From: JBDROX01 sp043809645
GTDB lineage: Bacteria; Patescibacteriota; Patescibacteriia; Magasanikbacterales; UBA922
NCBI GenBank assembly: GCA_043809645.1
Contig: JBDROX010000042.1
Span: forward strand, 1-22,060
Length of the DNA stretch: 22,060 nt
Reading direction: 5' to 3'
A model generated the notes under the pieces. It was not told the DNA's origin. It saw only the letters and a list, made by a program, of their open reading frames with translations, and ran no database searches. Within the stretch, counting starts at the first letter, position 1. Each line of letters starts with the position of its first letter. The translations under genes and the position numbers were made by a program. Below are positions 15,119 through 21,596 of the stretch, piece by piece.

Positions 15119-17053
15119 TTACAGTTCAACTCGTATCTGATTTGAATACAAGCCACACTTTCCACCCAGATATTCACATACCCTAACATAGTAAATACCC
15201 TCACCGTCGAATGGTGTCACAGTAGTCCTCTGTGCACTTGGGTCGGTAAGGTAAATATATTTGTCTCCACTACGAAGTGGATACGTTGGCGCTTCATTCT
15301 TTGACCAGACTACTTTGAAACCTTTTTCAGACACACCTCTAACAGTCCAGGTGACTCCCCCGCTTCCAACAGACGAAAGTGAGATAGACGATACTGCTGC
15401 TGGTATAACTTCTTTTGTTGTATCCCCAAGTTCAACTCTGACCTGTCCAGAATATACGCCACACGTTCCTCCCAGATATTCACATACCCTGACATAATAC
15501 ACACCAGGACCGTCAAAATCTGTGAGTGACGCAGTCGTCGCACTTGGGTCGGTAAGGTAAATATATTTGTCTCCACTACGAAGTGGGTACGTTGGTGCTT
15601 CATTCTTTGACCAGACTACTTTGAACCCACTCTTTGAGTATCCATCGGCTACCCATGACACACTGCTTCCAGATGCGTATACAGATATTGAACGAACCGC
15701 ACTTGCAATAGGTTCTGTTTCCGTTGTTTCCTTTCTCGGTGTGGTTACTTTTACATTGTTACTATATACTCCACACTTTCCGCCCAAATACTGACACACT
15801 CTGAAGTAATATGTCTGACCATCCTTTAAATTCCAGGTGAAACCACGCTTTGAACTATCTGTAAAATACTGATAAGTGTTTCCAGGATACACTGGGTTCA
15901 TCGATGTGCCTTTTACGAGCTTGAATCCTTGGTTAACATTCACATTGTCTACACTCCAAGAAAATGAAACACCGTCCGCCACAGCCTTGGCAGTGAGCGC
16001 AATTCCTGTTTTTACTGGCGTCGGTTCTTCTTTTGCTATAGGCACGATCGCATCTTCTTTTGTCGTACTGTCTTCATCCTCTTTTTCCATTTCTTTCGCA
16101 AGCATCATCTCCAGTACACCAAGATTTTCTTTAAACGTTTCGTTCTTTTGATCCTCGTCTGCATTCCACTGGAGGAATTCATCTTCATTCTCAGGATCTG
16201 CCTTGACCTCAACAATGAGACCTATACTCTCATTATCTTCTGTGTTGAGTTCATAGCGAGCATTCCCTTGTTTCACCACAACCTCCTCATCGTCTTTTCT
16301 CATTTCTACTGAACTTTCATACACAATAACACCCCTCTTTTCTTCTGTATTAAATGTTCTATAGGCTGTCCCCAATGCACGATATACTTCATCTTCGACC
16401 TCGACGTCAAACAACCTCTTCTCAGACTTGGTAACACGAGAATACAAATCTCCCATATCATGTGTCACGACAACATGACCGAGTCGAAGCGACTTGAAGG
16501 TCACTCGCGTTTCTCTGTTCAGCCGGACAACACTTCCATCTGCAAGAGTGATGACAGCTTTTCCGCTTCCAGGGATCTGTACAGAATCACCCTCTTCGAG
16601 AGTTGCCCCCTCCTCAAGAGCTCTCCATCTATCACCATCGAGGTACTCAACGTCGCCTTCAACGTACGCTAGTGTTCCAGCGAGTGGGTCGAGAAGATTT
16701 TCTTCTACTACTTCTACGACTGCGACATTCTGTTCACCAGTACCTGGTTTCAACACAAGAAAATAAAATGGAAGAAGTATAACCGCACAAAGTGCTGCGC
16801 CGACCACAGCAAATCCAAGTGGTTTCATAGAAAATAGATTAAAAAAATGATGTGATTTTTTTGTTTCTTTTTTGAAGTGTGGACTTGTTTTGAGCCTCTG
16901 TTTCAGACTATGAACAAAATCAGCATCAACATGAATAGTGGGTTGTGCTCTTTGCAGTATCTCAATAAGCTCTCTCAATTTTACCTCATCTTTCTGAAGA
17001 GAAGGGTCGATTGAGAGCAACTCTCTCATAATTGTTGAAACATCCTGTTTCAT
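15119..17053 (-). CDS. FecR-domain transmembrane anti-sigma-like protein with Fn3-like repeats
   Basis: This 644-residue protein probably controls the ECF sigma factor encoded just before it. Residues 1-60 are a short helical cytoplasmic domain (LSIDPSLQKDEVKLRELIEIL...) where sigma binding is expected. One membrane helix lies at about 79-101. A FecR domain follows outside (about 127-225: AYVEGDVEYL, GDSVQIPGSGKAVITLADGS). An acidic linker (about 290-345) leads to three Fn3-like repeats of about 95-102 residues (about 360-445, 449-542, 551-644). Each repeat ends in YY(V/F)RVC(E/Q)YLGG-x-CG-x-YS with a cysteine pair likely to form a disulfide. The start codon overlaps the sigma stop (ATGA), so translation is coupled. 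Ligand sensing through the repeats is inferred. Confidence 0.85.
   Translation of the reverse strand: MKQDVSTIMRELLSIDPSLQKDEVKLRELIEILQRAQPTIHVDADFVHSLKQRLKTSPHFKKETKKSHHFFNLFSMKPLGFAVVGAALCAVILLPFYFLVLKPGTGEQNVAVVEVVEENLLDPLAGTLAYVEGDVEYLDGDRWRALEEGATLEEGDSVQIPGSGKAVITLADGSVVRLNRETRVTFKSLRLGHVVVTHDMGDLYSRVTKSEKRLFDVEVEDEVYRALGTAYRTFNTEEKRGVIVYESSVEMRKDDEEVVVKQGNARYELNTEDNESIGLIVEVKADPENEDEFLQWNADEDQKNETFKENLGVLEMMLAKEMEKEDEDSTTKEDAIVPIAKEEPTPVKTGIALTAKAVADGVSFSWSVDNVNVNQGFKLVKGTSMNPVYPGNTYQYFTDSSKRGFTWNLKDGQTYYFRVCQYLGGKCGVYSNNVKVTTPRKETTETEPIASAVRSISVYASGSSVSWVADGYSKSGFKVVWSKNEAPTYPLRSGDKYIYLTDPSATTASLTDFDGPGVYYVRVCEYLGGTCGVYSGQVRVELGDTTKEVIPAAVSSISLSSVGSGGVTWTVRGVSEKGFKVVWSKNEAPTYPLRSGDKYIYLTDPSAQRTTVTPFDGEGIYYVRVCEYLGGKCGLYSNQIRVEL
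15234..15319 (-). repeat. Direct repeat copy 1 inside the FecR-like gene
   Basis: This 86-base stretch matches 15540-15625 at all but two positions, both silent, exactly 306 bases (102 codons) apart. It encodes 28-29 identical residues (from FKVVWSKNEAP to YIYLTDPSA), far more conserved than the surrounding repeat units, which suggests recent duplication or gene conversion. Confidence 0.95.
15540..15625 (-). repeat. Direct repeat copy 2 inside the FecR-like gene
   Basis: Partner of the copy at 15234-15319, offset 306 bases, with two silent differences. It is in frame, so recombination between the copies would delete exactly one Fn3-like unit. Confidence 0.95.
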
Positions 17054-17631
17054 ACGAAATGTTTAATGAGTCCTAATACAAAAAGTGTATACAGATGCTC
17101 TGGCATCACCTCTCGGAGCTTTTTAAGCCCACGAGAATATGCCATTCTACAGCTTTCTTCTGACTTATCCAAAACTTCTGAAATTTCTCTATGACTCATA
17201 CCCTGCCATGTCCGCAGGAGGACAATATCCCGCTGTTCGGAGGTCAATTCAGCCATATACTTTTGTAATACCTCTCGGTCCATCCGAGTATCAACATACT
17301 GCTCTATGATCTCTTCTGAGGCAAGATTCCAGAAATCATCGATGTTTGAATGCTTCTTGTTCTGTCGATAAAAATCTATAACCGTATTCCTCGCAATCTT
17401 ATACAGCCAGCTCGAGAATGTTCCTTTCTCGTGATCAAACTGTGCGATTTTTTTGAGCGCCTTGAAGAATACCTTGCTGGTGAGATCCTCAGCAGTTTCT
17501 TTGTGAGACGTTTTATAAAACACAAACGTATAGATCTTCTCTACATACTGATCGTAGAGCTCGCCAAACGCTTGTGCATTCCCCTGAATACTTGCCTCAA
17601 CTAGTGATCTTGTCTGATCTTCTGTTGACAT
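17050..17631 (-). CDS. ECF-type RNA polymerase sigma factor
   Basis: A 193-residue sigma factor of the extracytoplasmic function group with only regions 2 and 4. Region 2 spans about 15-92 (AFGELYDQYVEKIYTFVF, AEDLTSKVFFKALKKI, FSSWLYKIARNTVIDFYR). Region 4 spans about 118-175 (LTSEQRDIVLLRTWQGMSHREISEVLDKSEESCRMAYSR cut here to its key turn, MSHREISEVL). It should switch on envelope or stress genes once released from its membrane partner encoded next. I chose the ATG at 17631 rather than a TTG seven codons upstream (17652), as the protein then begins directly before region 2. A dyad ACAAAG/CTTTGT lies upstream at 17720-17739; no clear ECF-type promoter was found, so autoregulation is unproven. 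Confidence 0.93.
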   Translation of the reverse strand: MSTEDQTRSLVEASIQGNAQAFGELYDQYVEKIYTFVFYKTSHKETAEDLTSKVFFKALKKIAQFDHEKGTFSSWLYKIARNTVIDFYRQNKKHSNIDDFWNLASEEIIEQYVDTRMDREVLQKYMAELTSEQRDIVLLRTWQGMSHREISEVLDKSEESCRMAYSRGLKKLREVMPEHLYTLFVLGLIKHFV

Positions 17632-17743
17632 GTCTATGAGATACGTACGCAATTGGTATACCTAATTGCATCTGCGTATAGAATTCTGCAATATATAACG
17701 ATAAATTTATTGAAACGTAACAAAGTTTTAAAGCTTTGTCTAC

Positions 17744-17773
17744 TAGAAAAACACCCTTATGAGCGTTTTTCTA
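17744..17773 (-). terminator. Hairpin overlapping the DUF4342 stop codon
   Basis: TAGAAAAACAC (17744-17754) and GCGTTTTTCTA (17763-17773) pair over 11 bases with one mismatch around an 8-base loop that contains the stop codon (17757-17759). The last codons of the gene thus form one arm. On the minus strand the second arm supplies the T-run. Confidence 0.7.
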
Positions 17774-18008
17774 CGATAATAGTACATTTGGTCATGAGTG
17801 CTGCCAAAGCACCTACAGCAGCGAATATAGGCGCTGCAAGCACCCCTATAGCCCCAATCGTGAGTGGAATCTCTATGAGCGTCTCTGCTTTTTCATTCTT
17901 GATAATTATCCGACGCGCATTCCCCTCTTTTACAATTCCTTTTACTTTTGCGACAACCTTTTCACCAGAAACAACGAACTCTTCTTGGTTTTTCTTTTTT
18001 GGCGGCAT
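17757..18008 (-). CDS. DUF4342 family small protein
   Basis: The 83-residue protein matches the DUF4342 pattern: a basic start (PPKKKNQEE), FVVSGEKVVAKVKGIVKEGN, ARRIIIKNEKAETLIEIPLT, a hydrophobic alanine/glycine-rich segment (about 51-72: GAIGVLAAPIFAAVGALAAL) that can cross the membrane or insert into it, and a final TKCTIIVEKR strand. The molecular function of the family is unknown. The start codon lies 3 bases after the stop codon of the TIM-barrel protein gene, so the two are surely one transcript. There is no Shine-Dalgarno sequence. A terminator hairpin overlaps its 3' end. Confidence 0.88.
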   Translation of the reverse strand: MPPKKKNQEEFVVSGEKVVAKVKGIVKEGNARRIIIKNEKAETLIEIPLTIGAIGVLAAPIFAAVGALAALMTKCTIIVEKRS

Positions 18009-18011
18009 ATT

Positions 18012-19322
18012 TTACTTTATTACTTGTAACCATTGTTTAATAACTTCTTCTGCTGGCTTATTTCGGACACTTGGAGAAAGACTGATCCTGACCTTCACAT
18101 CTGGATCCATAGCATCATCCCACCAATACCCTGCAATGATAAATCGATCAAACATATCTCTTCCCTGCATTGCTTCAAAAAAAGCTTGGTATGCATCTGC
18201 CTGATGTTGCCAGTCTGGCTCCACCGAAGCAAGAGAATCCTTTTTTATATCATGATATTCAATGATACCATCATTGATGGCATTCGGATAGCTAAATGGT
18301 CCGAAGAAAACAGATATCTTTATTCCAAATTTATTTGCTTTGTTCTCTATTGCGTCGAAGTAGCGTGAAAATCCAGACCTCATCTGCGCAATCGAGGGAT
18401 TCTTCTGAACTGCGAAACTGTCTCGAAGCTTGTAGATATCAAATTCAACAATGTCAGCATCTTTGAAATACGTATACTTCGACCAATCTTCATCTGCATT
18501 CTTCCCATCGATGAATCCATAGTCATCGATGGTCAGATGAATCTGTCCAGAAAAAACCTCTCTGAGAGCTGCAATGAGCTCCCTCCTCTTCGTATCTGCG
18601 AGTGCTTCTTCTCCTGGAAACCTTGGTCCCATCCAATTCGGTGTGATACTCATGATATCTATACCAGCTTTCTCATACATCTTTGCTCGTTCAAGAAGTC
18701 GTGCTTGCCATTTATTAAAGTAATCCTCTGTCCACTCTTTTGTATGATTTTTATTAAATGCTTCAAAATCTGCAGTCACACTCTCTTCAATATCTCCCAG
18801 ACCTATATACTTTCCAATATCTACAAAAGCAATATTATGCTTCACACCGATCTTTAAATTTCTCTTGTGTGCTTCTTTTGCAAGTGCACTCAAATCTTTC
18901 TGAGTCATTGACTCATCACGGAAATCATTGGAAAATATTTCGTCAACAATCTCATAACTAAGGCTTTTAAAATTTTGTTCTTCGTCATACACAGCTCTAT
19001 GAAAATCATGAACATAGACTTCCTTCGCCCCAAGCTGCTGAACTCTATCAAATGAAGAATCGATATTCTTTCGTGTATTCTCGAGCATGGCAAAATTGTA
19101 GTTCCTTCCCCATGTATCACTCATATTTACCGCAGGAATATGCTCAAGGTACGCTGTCTCTACTTCTAGTTCATACACAGGCTGTACGAATTCATACTTT
19201 TCGCACCATGGTGGTGTTGGCCACGGACCTTGCGGTGGACAGATATCAAAATAATACATTGTCCCAACCCCAGACCCAAGTACAAAAAGAAGGCATCCAA
19301 GAATGATGAGTAGTTTCTTCAT
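18012..19322 (-). CDS. Secreted TIM-barrel glycoside-hydrolase-like protein
   Basis: The 436-residue protein has an N-terminal signal or anchor segment (KKLLIILGCLLFVLGSGVG, 2-20) and a long domain with alternating strands and helices typical of a (beta/alpha)8 barrel. Strand-end motifs include EVYVHDFHRA, LKIGVKHNIAFVDI, IDIMSITPNWMGP, IHLTIDDYGFID, IVEFDIYKL, IKISVFFGPF and FIIAGYWWDDAMDP. The acidic and aromatic residues at strand ends (D in DDYG, E in VEFD, WWDD) suggest a clan GH-A-like glycosidase, perhaps near GH113, but I cannot assign a family or substrate. It would act outside the membrane. A TTG two codons earlier (19328) is possible; ATG 19322 is preferred because it starts the signal peptide. 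A TATACT box at 19345-19340 could be its -10. Confidence 0.72.
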   Translation of the reverse strand: MKKLLIILGCLLFVLGSGVGTMYYFDICPPQGPWPTPPWCEKYEFVQPVYELEVETAYLEHIPAVNMSDTWGRNYNFAMLENTRKNIDSSFDRVQQLGAKEVYVHDFHRAVYDEEQNFKSLSYEIVDEIFSNDFRDESMTQKDLSALAKEAHKRNLKIGVKHNIAFVDIGKYIGLGDIEESVTADFEAFNKNHTKEWTEDYFNKWQARLLERAKMYEKAGIDIMSITPNWMGPRFPGEEALADTKRRELIAALREVFSGQIHLTIDDYGFIDGKNADEDWSKYTYFKDADIVEFDIYKLRDSFAVQKNPSIAQMRSGFSRYFDAIENKANKFGIKISVFFGPFSYPNAINDGIIEYHDIKKDSLASVEPDWQHQADAYQAFFEAMQGRDMFDRFIIAGYWWDDAMDPDVKVRISLSPSVRNKPAEEVIKQWLQVIK

Positions 19323-19351
19323 AGGCAATTTTTTAACAAAGTATACGTGAT

Positions 19352-20005
19352 CTACACTTCAAAAATAGAAAATCGAATTTCCTCATTCGCAGGTGAATTG
19401 CCAGAGTCTCCATGTTCCTTACTTACAATGTACACATTATATGAAGTATAATCCTTTTCTGCCAAAAAGTTACTCAGGTAAATTAATTCACCATATGTGG
19501 TATCAGGCTTGAGTTTGCCAACATCCAGATATACACTGTCCTTTCTACTATACAACCATCCATTATAATATTCACCATCGAGCAAATCGTCATCTAAATT
19601 CAATTGTCCAAATAATTGAAACCTACCATTTATAAAATGATACTCTACAGTACCCATTGGAGCATCTGGAGTATTTCGTACTCCCGACTCCAATTCTTCT
19701 TCCGTAATTCCAAAATGTCCCCTATGCAACCTATTTTTAAATTTTGGCAGCTCTATCTTATTTACCACTTCCGAGGCATTCACTTCACTCACAATTGAGT
19801 CACTCTCACTTACAATATCCATAATCGCTTCAACATCCGAAGAAGATTCCACTATTTCAGTATCGCCAACATTTTTAGAGGTCGTGGCAGGTACATTCAA
19901 AGTAACACCAGTATTTTCAGATTCTGAAATAGTTTCACAACCTGCTCCTACTAACAAAAAAAAGCATATACATAAGATGCTCTTAACTATTTTCTTCATA
20001 CGCAT
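19352..20005 (-). CDS. Putative lipoprotein of unknown function
   Basis: This 217-residue protein has a short basic start and a hydrophobic stretch ending in LLVGAGC (C23), a lipobox with Gly at -3, so lipid anchoring is likely but not certain. An acidic Ser/Thr/Val-rich linker (about 24-85) leads to a small globular beta-rich domain (about 95-217), with GTVEYHFINGRFQLFGQLNL and YNVYIVSKEHGDSGNSP. I recognise no family. Start: Met1 (20005) or Met3 (19999). The gene begins only 19 bases after the 3' CCA of tRNA-Trp on the same strand and has no visible promoter of its own between them. It precedes the TIM-barrel gene by 29 bases. Confidence 0.75.
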   Translation of the reverse strand: MRMKKIVKSILCICFFLLVGAGCETISESENTGVTLNVPATTSKNVGDTEIVESSSDVEAIMDIVSESDSIVSEVNASEVVNKIELPKFKNRLHRGHFGITEEELESGVRNTPDAPMGTVEYHFINGRFQLFGQLNLDDDLLDGEYYNGWLYSRKDSVYLDVGKLKPDTTYGELIYLSNFLAEKDYTSYNVYIVSKEHGDSGNSPANEEIRFSIFEV

Positions 20006-20024
20006 TTTTTTGAAGTTTCTTGCT

Positions 20025-20098
20025 TGGCAGGCGCGGTAGGAATCGAACCTACAGTTCTGGTTTTGGAGACCAGTGGTTTACCATTAACCGACGCGCCC
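20025..20098 (-). tRNA. tRNA-Trp (anticodon CCA)
   Basis: A complete 74-base cloverleaf with encoded CCA. The acceptor stem has a G1-U72 wobble and discriminator G73, the D stem is GGTT/AACC, the anticodon stem is CTGGT/ACCAG with loop CTCCAAA (anticodon CCA), and the T stem is GTAGG/CCTAC with loop TTCGATT. It is the only tRNA here with the 3' CCA encoded. Confidence 0.95.
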
Positions 20099-20104
20099 AT
20101 ACCC

Positions 20105-20110
20105 ACTATA
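20105..20110 (-). promoter_or_regulatory. Possible -10 box directly before tRNA-Trp
   Basis: TATAGT (20110 to 20105 on the minus strand) ends 6 bases before the first tRNA base, so transcription would begin at or next to G1. The -35 region is only T-rich. Readthrough from the DUF1189 gene is the alternative. Confidence 0.35.
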
Positions 20111-20145
20111 CTACCGAAAAACAGAAAAAAAAACAACATCTCTAT

Positions 20146-20170
20146 AAAAAAGTTAATTTTATTTTTTAAC
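20146..20170 (-). terminator. Weak AT-rich terminator after the DUF1189 gene
   Basis: On the minus strand GTTAA and TTAAC flank an A-rich loop and are followed by TTTTTT, two bases past the stop codon region. The stem is short and AT-rich, so termination may be partial. Confidence 0.4.
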
Positions 20171-20172
20171 CA

Positions 20173-21027
20173 CTATTTCTTCTTTGCTTTCTTTGGAATG
20201 CTTTTTCTTTTTATACTCACCGCGACTTCCTTCTCTGCCTTGAATACAACTAGCAGTAGATACAGCATAAGTACTCCAGTATACAGCATTGGCGCCCGCA
20301 GACCAGTCCACATGAATAAACTCATAAGAATAGTTGGTCCTGTGAGCGCATAAAGTCCTGTTGTATAGACTTCTCCAAATTTCCACTCCTTCTTTCCAAA
20401 AATCGCAATAAACCAGACAATAAATGCGACCAGGATCAGATAGATTAGCTTTCCACCAGACCAAACAAGAAACAAGACAATCATGAGCAGTGGAATCATG
20501 TAAGGAAGAATGGACTCAATGAAATGATCAACCCATTCAATAATCTGCCCGCCAGAGAATGTCATGTCATCTATTTCTCGAAATGAAAAACCGCGTGTTC
20601 GGAGACCACCATACTCTACTGCAGTGAGCTTATCCTTTGTAATCAAAACACCAGTATCAACACGATCTTCAAAGACCTGCTCTGGAGAAATAGACTCATC
20701 TGTGAGTGTGTCAATATAAACAGAAAAAATCTCTCCATTATCATACTCCTCGAGAATGAAAGGCTGTTCAAATCCTGATAAGAAAAGCTCGCCAGCGACT
20801 ACCTCTGCATGAAATTCTGGAATCTGCTGCCTGGCAGTTTCCCAGAACATGCGTACCCCTCGTGGAACTGCCCACATCACAGCTACAGACTGAATGGCGA
20901 CCAATAGGATCATGAACATGAAGAAATAAGTCCACGCTTTGTTGGTATCACCCCTCCGCTCCTTCATCCACCTGATATCATACATGCTTCGAGATACCGA
21001 TGTAAAAAAATCTTTCAAAAAATTCAT
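20173..21027 (-). CDS. DUF1189 family membrane protein
   Basis: This 284-residue integral membrane protein has the DUF1189 layout. It starts with a short cytoplasmic part containing FTSVSRSMYDIRW, then one membrane helix (about 34-53). An extracytoplasmic domain of about 110 residues (about 60-170) follows, with FHAEVVAGELFLSG and YIDTLTDES. A cluster of about four further helices (about 175-270) leads to a basic C-terminal tail (KRKSIPKKAKKK). DUF1189 proteins are common in Gram-positives and CPR; the function is unknown. A TATAT/TATACC element lies just upstream (about 21033-21040), but the rpmG terminator separates the two genes, so DUF1189 must have its own promoter. The start ATG has no Shine-Dalgarno sequence. 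Confidence 0.85.
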   Translation of the reverse strand: MNFLKDFFTSVSRSMYDIRWMKERRGDTNKAWTYFFMFMILLVAIQSVAVMWAVPRGVRMFWETARQQIPEFHAEVVAGELFLSGFEQPFILEEYDNGEIFSVYIDTLTDESISPEQVFEDRVDTGVLITKDKLTAVEYGGLRTRGFSFREIDDMTFSGGQIIEWVDHFIESILPYMIPLLMIVLFLVWSGGKLIYLILVAFIVWFIAIFGKKEWKFGEVYTTGLYALTGPTILMSLFMWTGLRAPMLYTGVLMLYLLLVVFKAEKEVAVSIKRKSIPKKAKKK

Positions 21028-21042
21028 AAGAATGGTATATAT

Positions 21043-21068
21043 GAAAAATAGCCCTTTTCAGGACTATT
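21043..21068 (-). terminator. Hairpin terminator after rpmG
   Basis: On the minus strand AATAGTCCT and AGGGCTATT pair over nine bases with one T-G wobble, closed by a GAAA tetraloop and followed by TTTTC (the pairing T residues extend the run). It begins 7 bases past the rpmG stop codon. Confidence 0.88.
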
Positions 21069-21074
21069 GTATCA

Positions 21075-21230
21075 TTATTTGGTCTCTTTATGAAGTGTAT
21101 GTTTTTTGCAGAACTTACAGAACTTGCTGAGTTCTAGACGATCTTTTATGATCTTCTTATTTTTCTTTGAGAAATAATTGACCTGCTTGCACTCAGTACA
21201 CTCCATTTTTATCATGTTGTCTTGTGACAT
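21075..21230 (-). CDS. rpmG: 50S ribosomal protein L33
   Basis: A 51-residue bL33, a small protein of the large ribosomal subunit near the E site. The translation reads MECTECKQVNYFSKKNKK, then a basic helix, RLELSKFCKFCKKHTLHKETK split here as RLELSKFC and KKHTLHKETK. Two CxxC pairs (C11/C14 and C38/C41) show the zinc-binding, C+ form. The gene sits between its own promoter and its own terminator as a single-gene unit downstream of two tRNAs, a common setting for rpmG. Met6 or Met9 are alternative starts; bL33 homologues often begin close to the Cys-Thr-Glu-Cys motif, so the first few residues are uncertain. Confidence 0.95.
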   Translation of the reverse strand: MSQDNMIKMECTECKQVNYFSKKNKKIIKDRLELSKFCKFCKKHTLHKETK

Positions 21231-21262
21231 ATCGCTTTGTTTAGGCTTTTTTTAACCCCGGT

Positions 21263-21291
21263 ACTATAGCAAAGATACACTCAGCTGTCAA
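21263..21291 (-). promoter_or_regulatory. Strong sigma-70 promoter of rpmG
   Basis: On the minus strand TTGACA (21291-21286), exactly 17 bases, then TATAGT (21268-21263). The transcript would have a leader of about 26 bases before the ATG at 21230, with no Shine-Dalgarno sequence in it. Confidence 0.9.
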
Positions 21292-21354
21292 GTATTCCAT
21301 TTGGCACACCTCTGTGTCTATCCTATTATATTAATACAAAAAAGAGGGGGAAAT

Positions 21355-21382
21355 AAAAAGGCCGCACTAGCGGTCCTTTTTT
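21355..21382 (-). terminator. Hairpin terminator of the tRNA pair
   Basis: On the minus strand GGACCGC and GCGGCC pair around the loop TAGT with one mismatch, followed by TTTTT. It begins 5 bases after the tRNA at 21387-21459. Confidence 0.85.
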
Positions 21383-21386
21383 CTTG

Positions 21387-21459
21387 AGCCATCATCCGGG
21401 ATTGAACCGGAGACCTCATCCTTTCCATGGATGCGCTCTACCAGCTGAGCTATGATGGC
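21387..21459 (-). tRNA. Class I tRNA with anticodon GGA (Ser codons) on a glycine-like body
   Basis: A full 73-base cloverleaf with all stems perfectly paired: acceptor GCCATCA/TGATGGC, D stem GCTC/GAGC, anticodon stem CATCC/GGATG, T stem TCCGG/CCGGA with loop TTCAATC. The anticodon loop is ATGGAAA, so U33 is followed by GGA, which reads serine codons UCC and UCU. Yet the variable loop has only 5 bases (AGGTC), whereas bacterial tRNA-Ser has a long variable arm, and the discriminator is U73, not G73. G1-C72, C2-G71 and U73 are glycine-type features. CCA is not encoded. It is transcribed after tRNA-Val from the same promoter. The structure is certain; which amino acid it receives is not. Confidence 0.85.
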
Positions 21460-21467
21460 AACCACAG

Positions 21468-21541
21468 TGCGCGCCAAGGGATTCGAACCCCTGACCCTCT
21501 CGGTGTAAACGAGATGCTCTAACCAACTGAGCTAGGCGCGC
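21468..21541 (-). tRNA. tRNA-Val (anticodon UAC)
   Basis: A complete 74-base cloverleaf: acceptor GCGCGCC/GGCGCGC, D stem GCTC/GAGC, anticodon stem TCTCG/CGAGA with loop TTTACAC (anticodon TAC), T stem AGGGG/CCCTT with loop TTCGAAT, and discriminator A73. CCA is not encoded. It is the first gene of a two-tRNA transcript. Confidence 0.96.
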
Positions 21542-21559
21542 GTAAAAAAGAATATGCAC

Positions 21560-21588
21560 ATTATAGTCCTTCCACACTCCTCTGTCAA
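21560..21588 (-). promoter_or_regulatory. Perfect consensus sigma-70 promoter of the tRNA pair
   Basis: On the minus strand TTGACA (21588-21583), 17 bases, then TATAAT (21565-21560): every position fits the consensus. The start would lie about 12 bases before tRNA-Val. It begins 8 bases past the stop codon of the MscS-like gene. Confidence 0.95.
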
Positions 21589-21596
21589 TATTACCT

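Noticed and set aside
17720..17739. Autoregulatory ECF promoter upstream of the sigma factor gene
   Set aside because: There is a dyad (ACAAAG/CTTTGT) and scattered AAC/CGT sequences, but no pair with the usual 16-17-base spacing.
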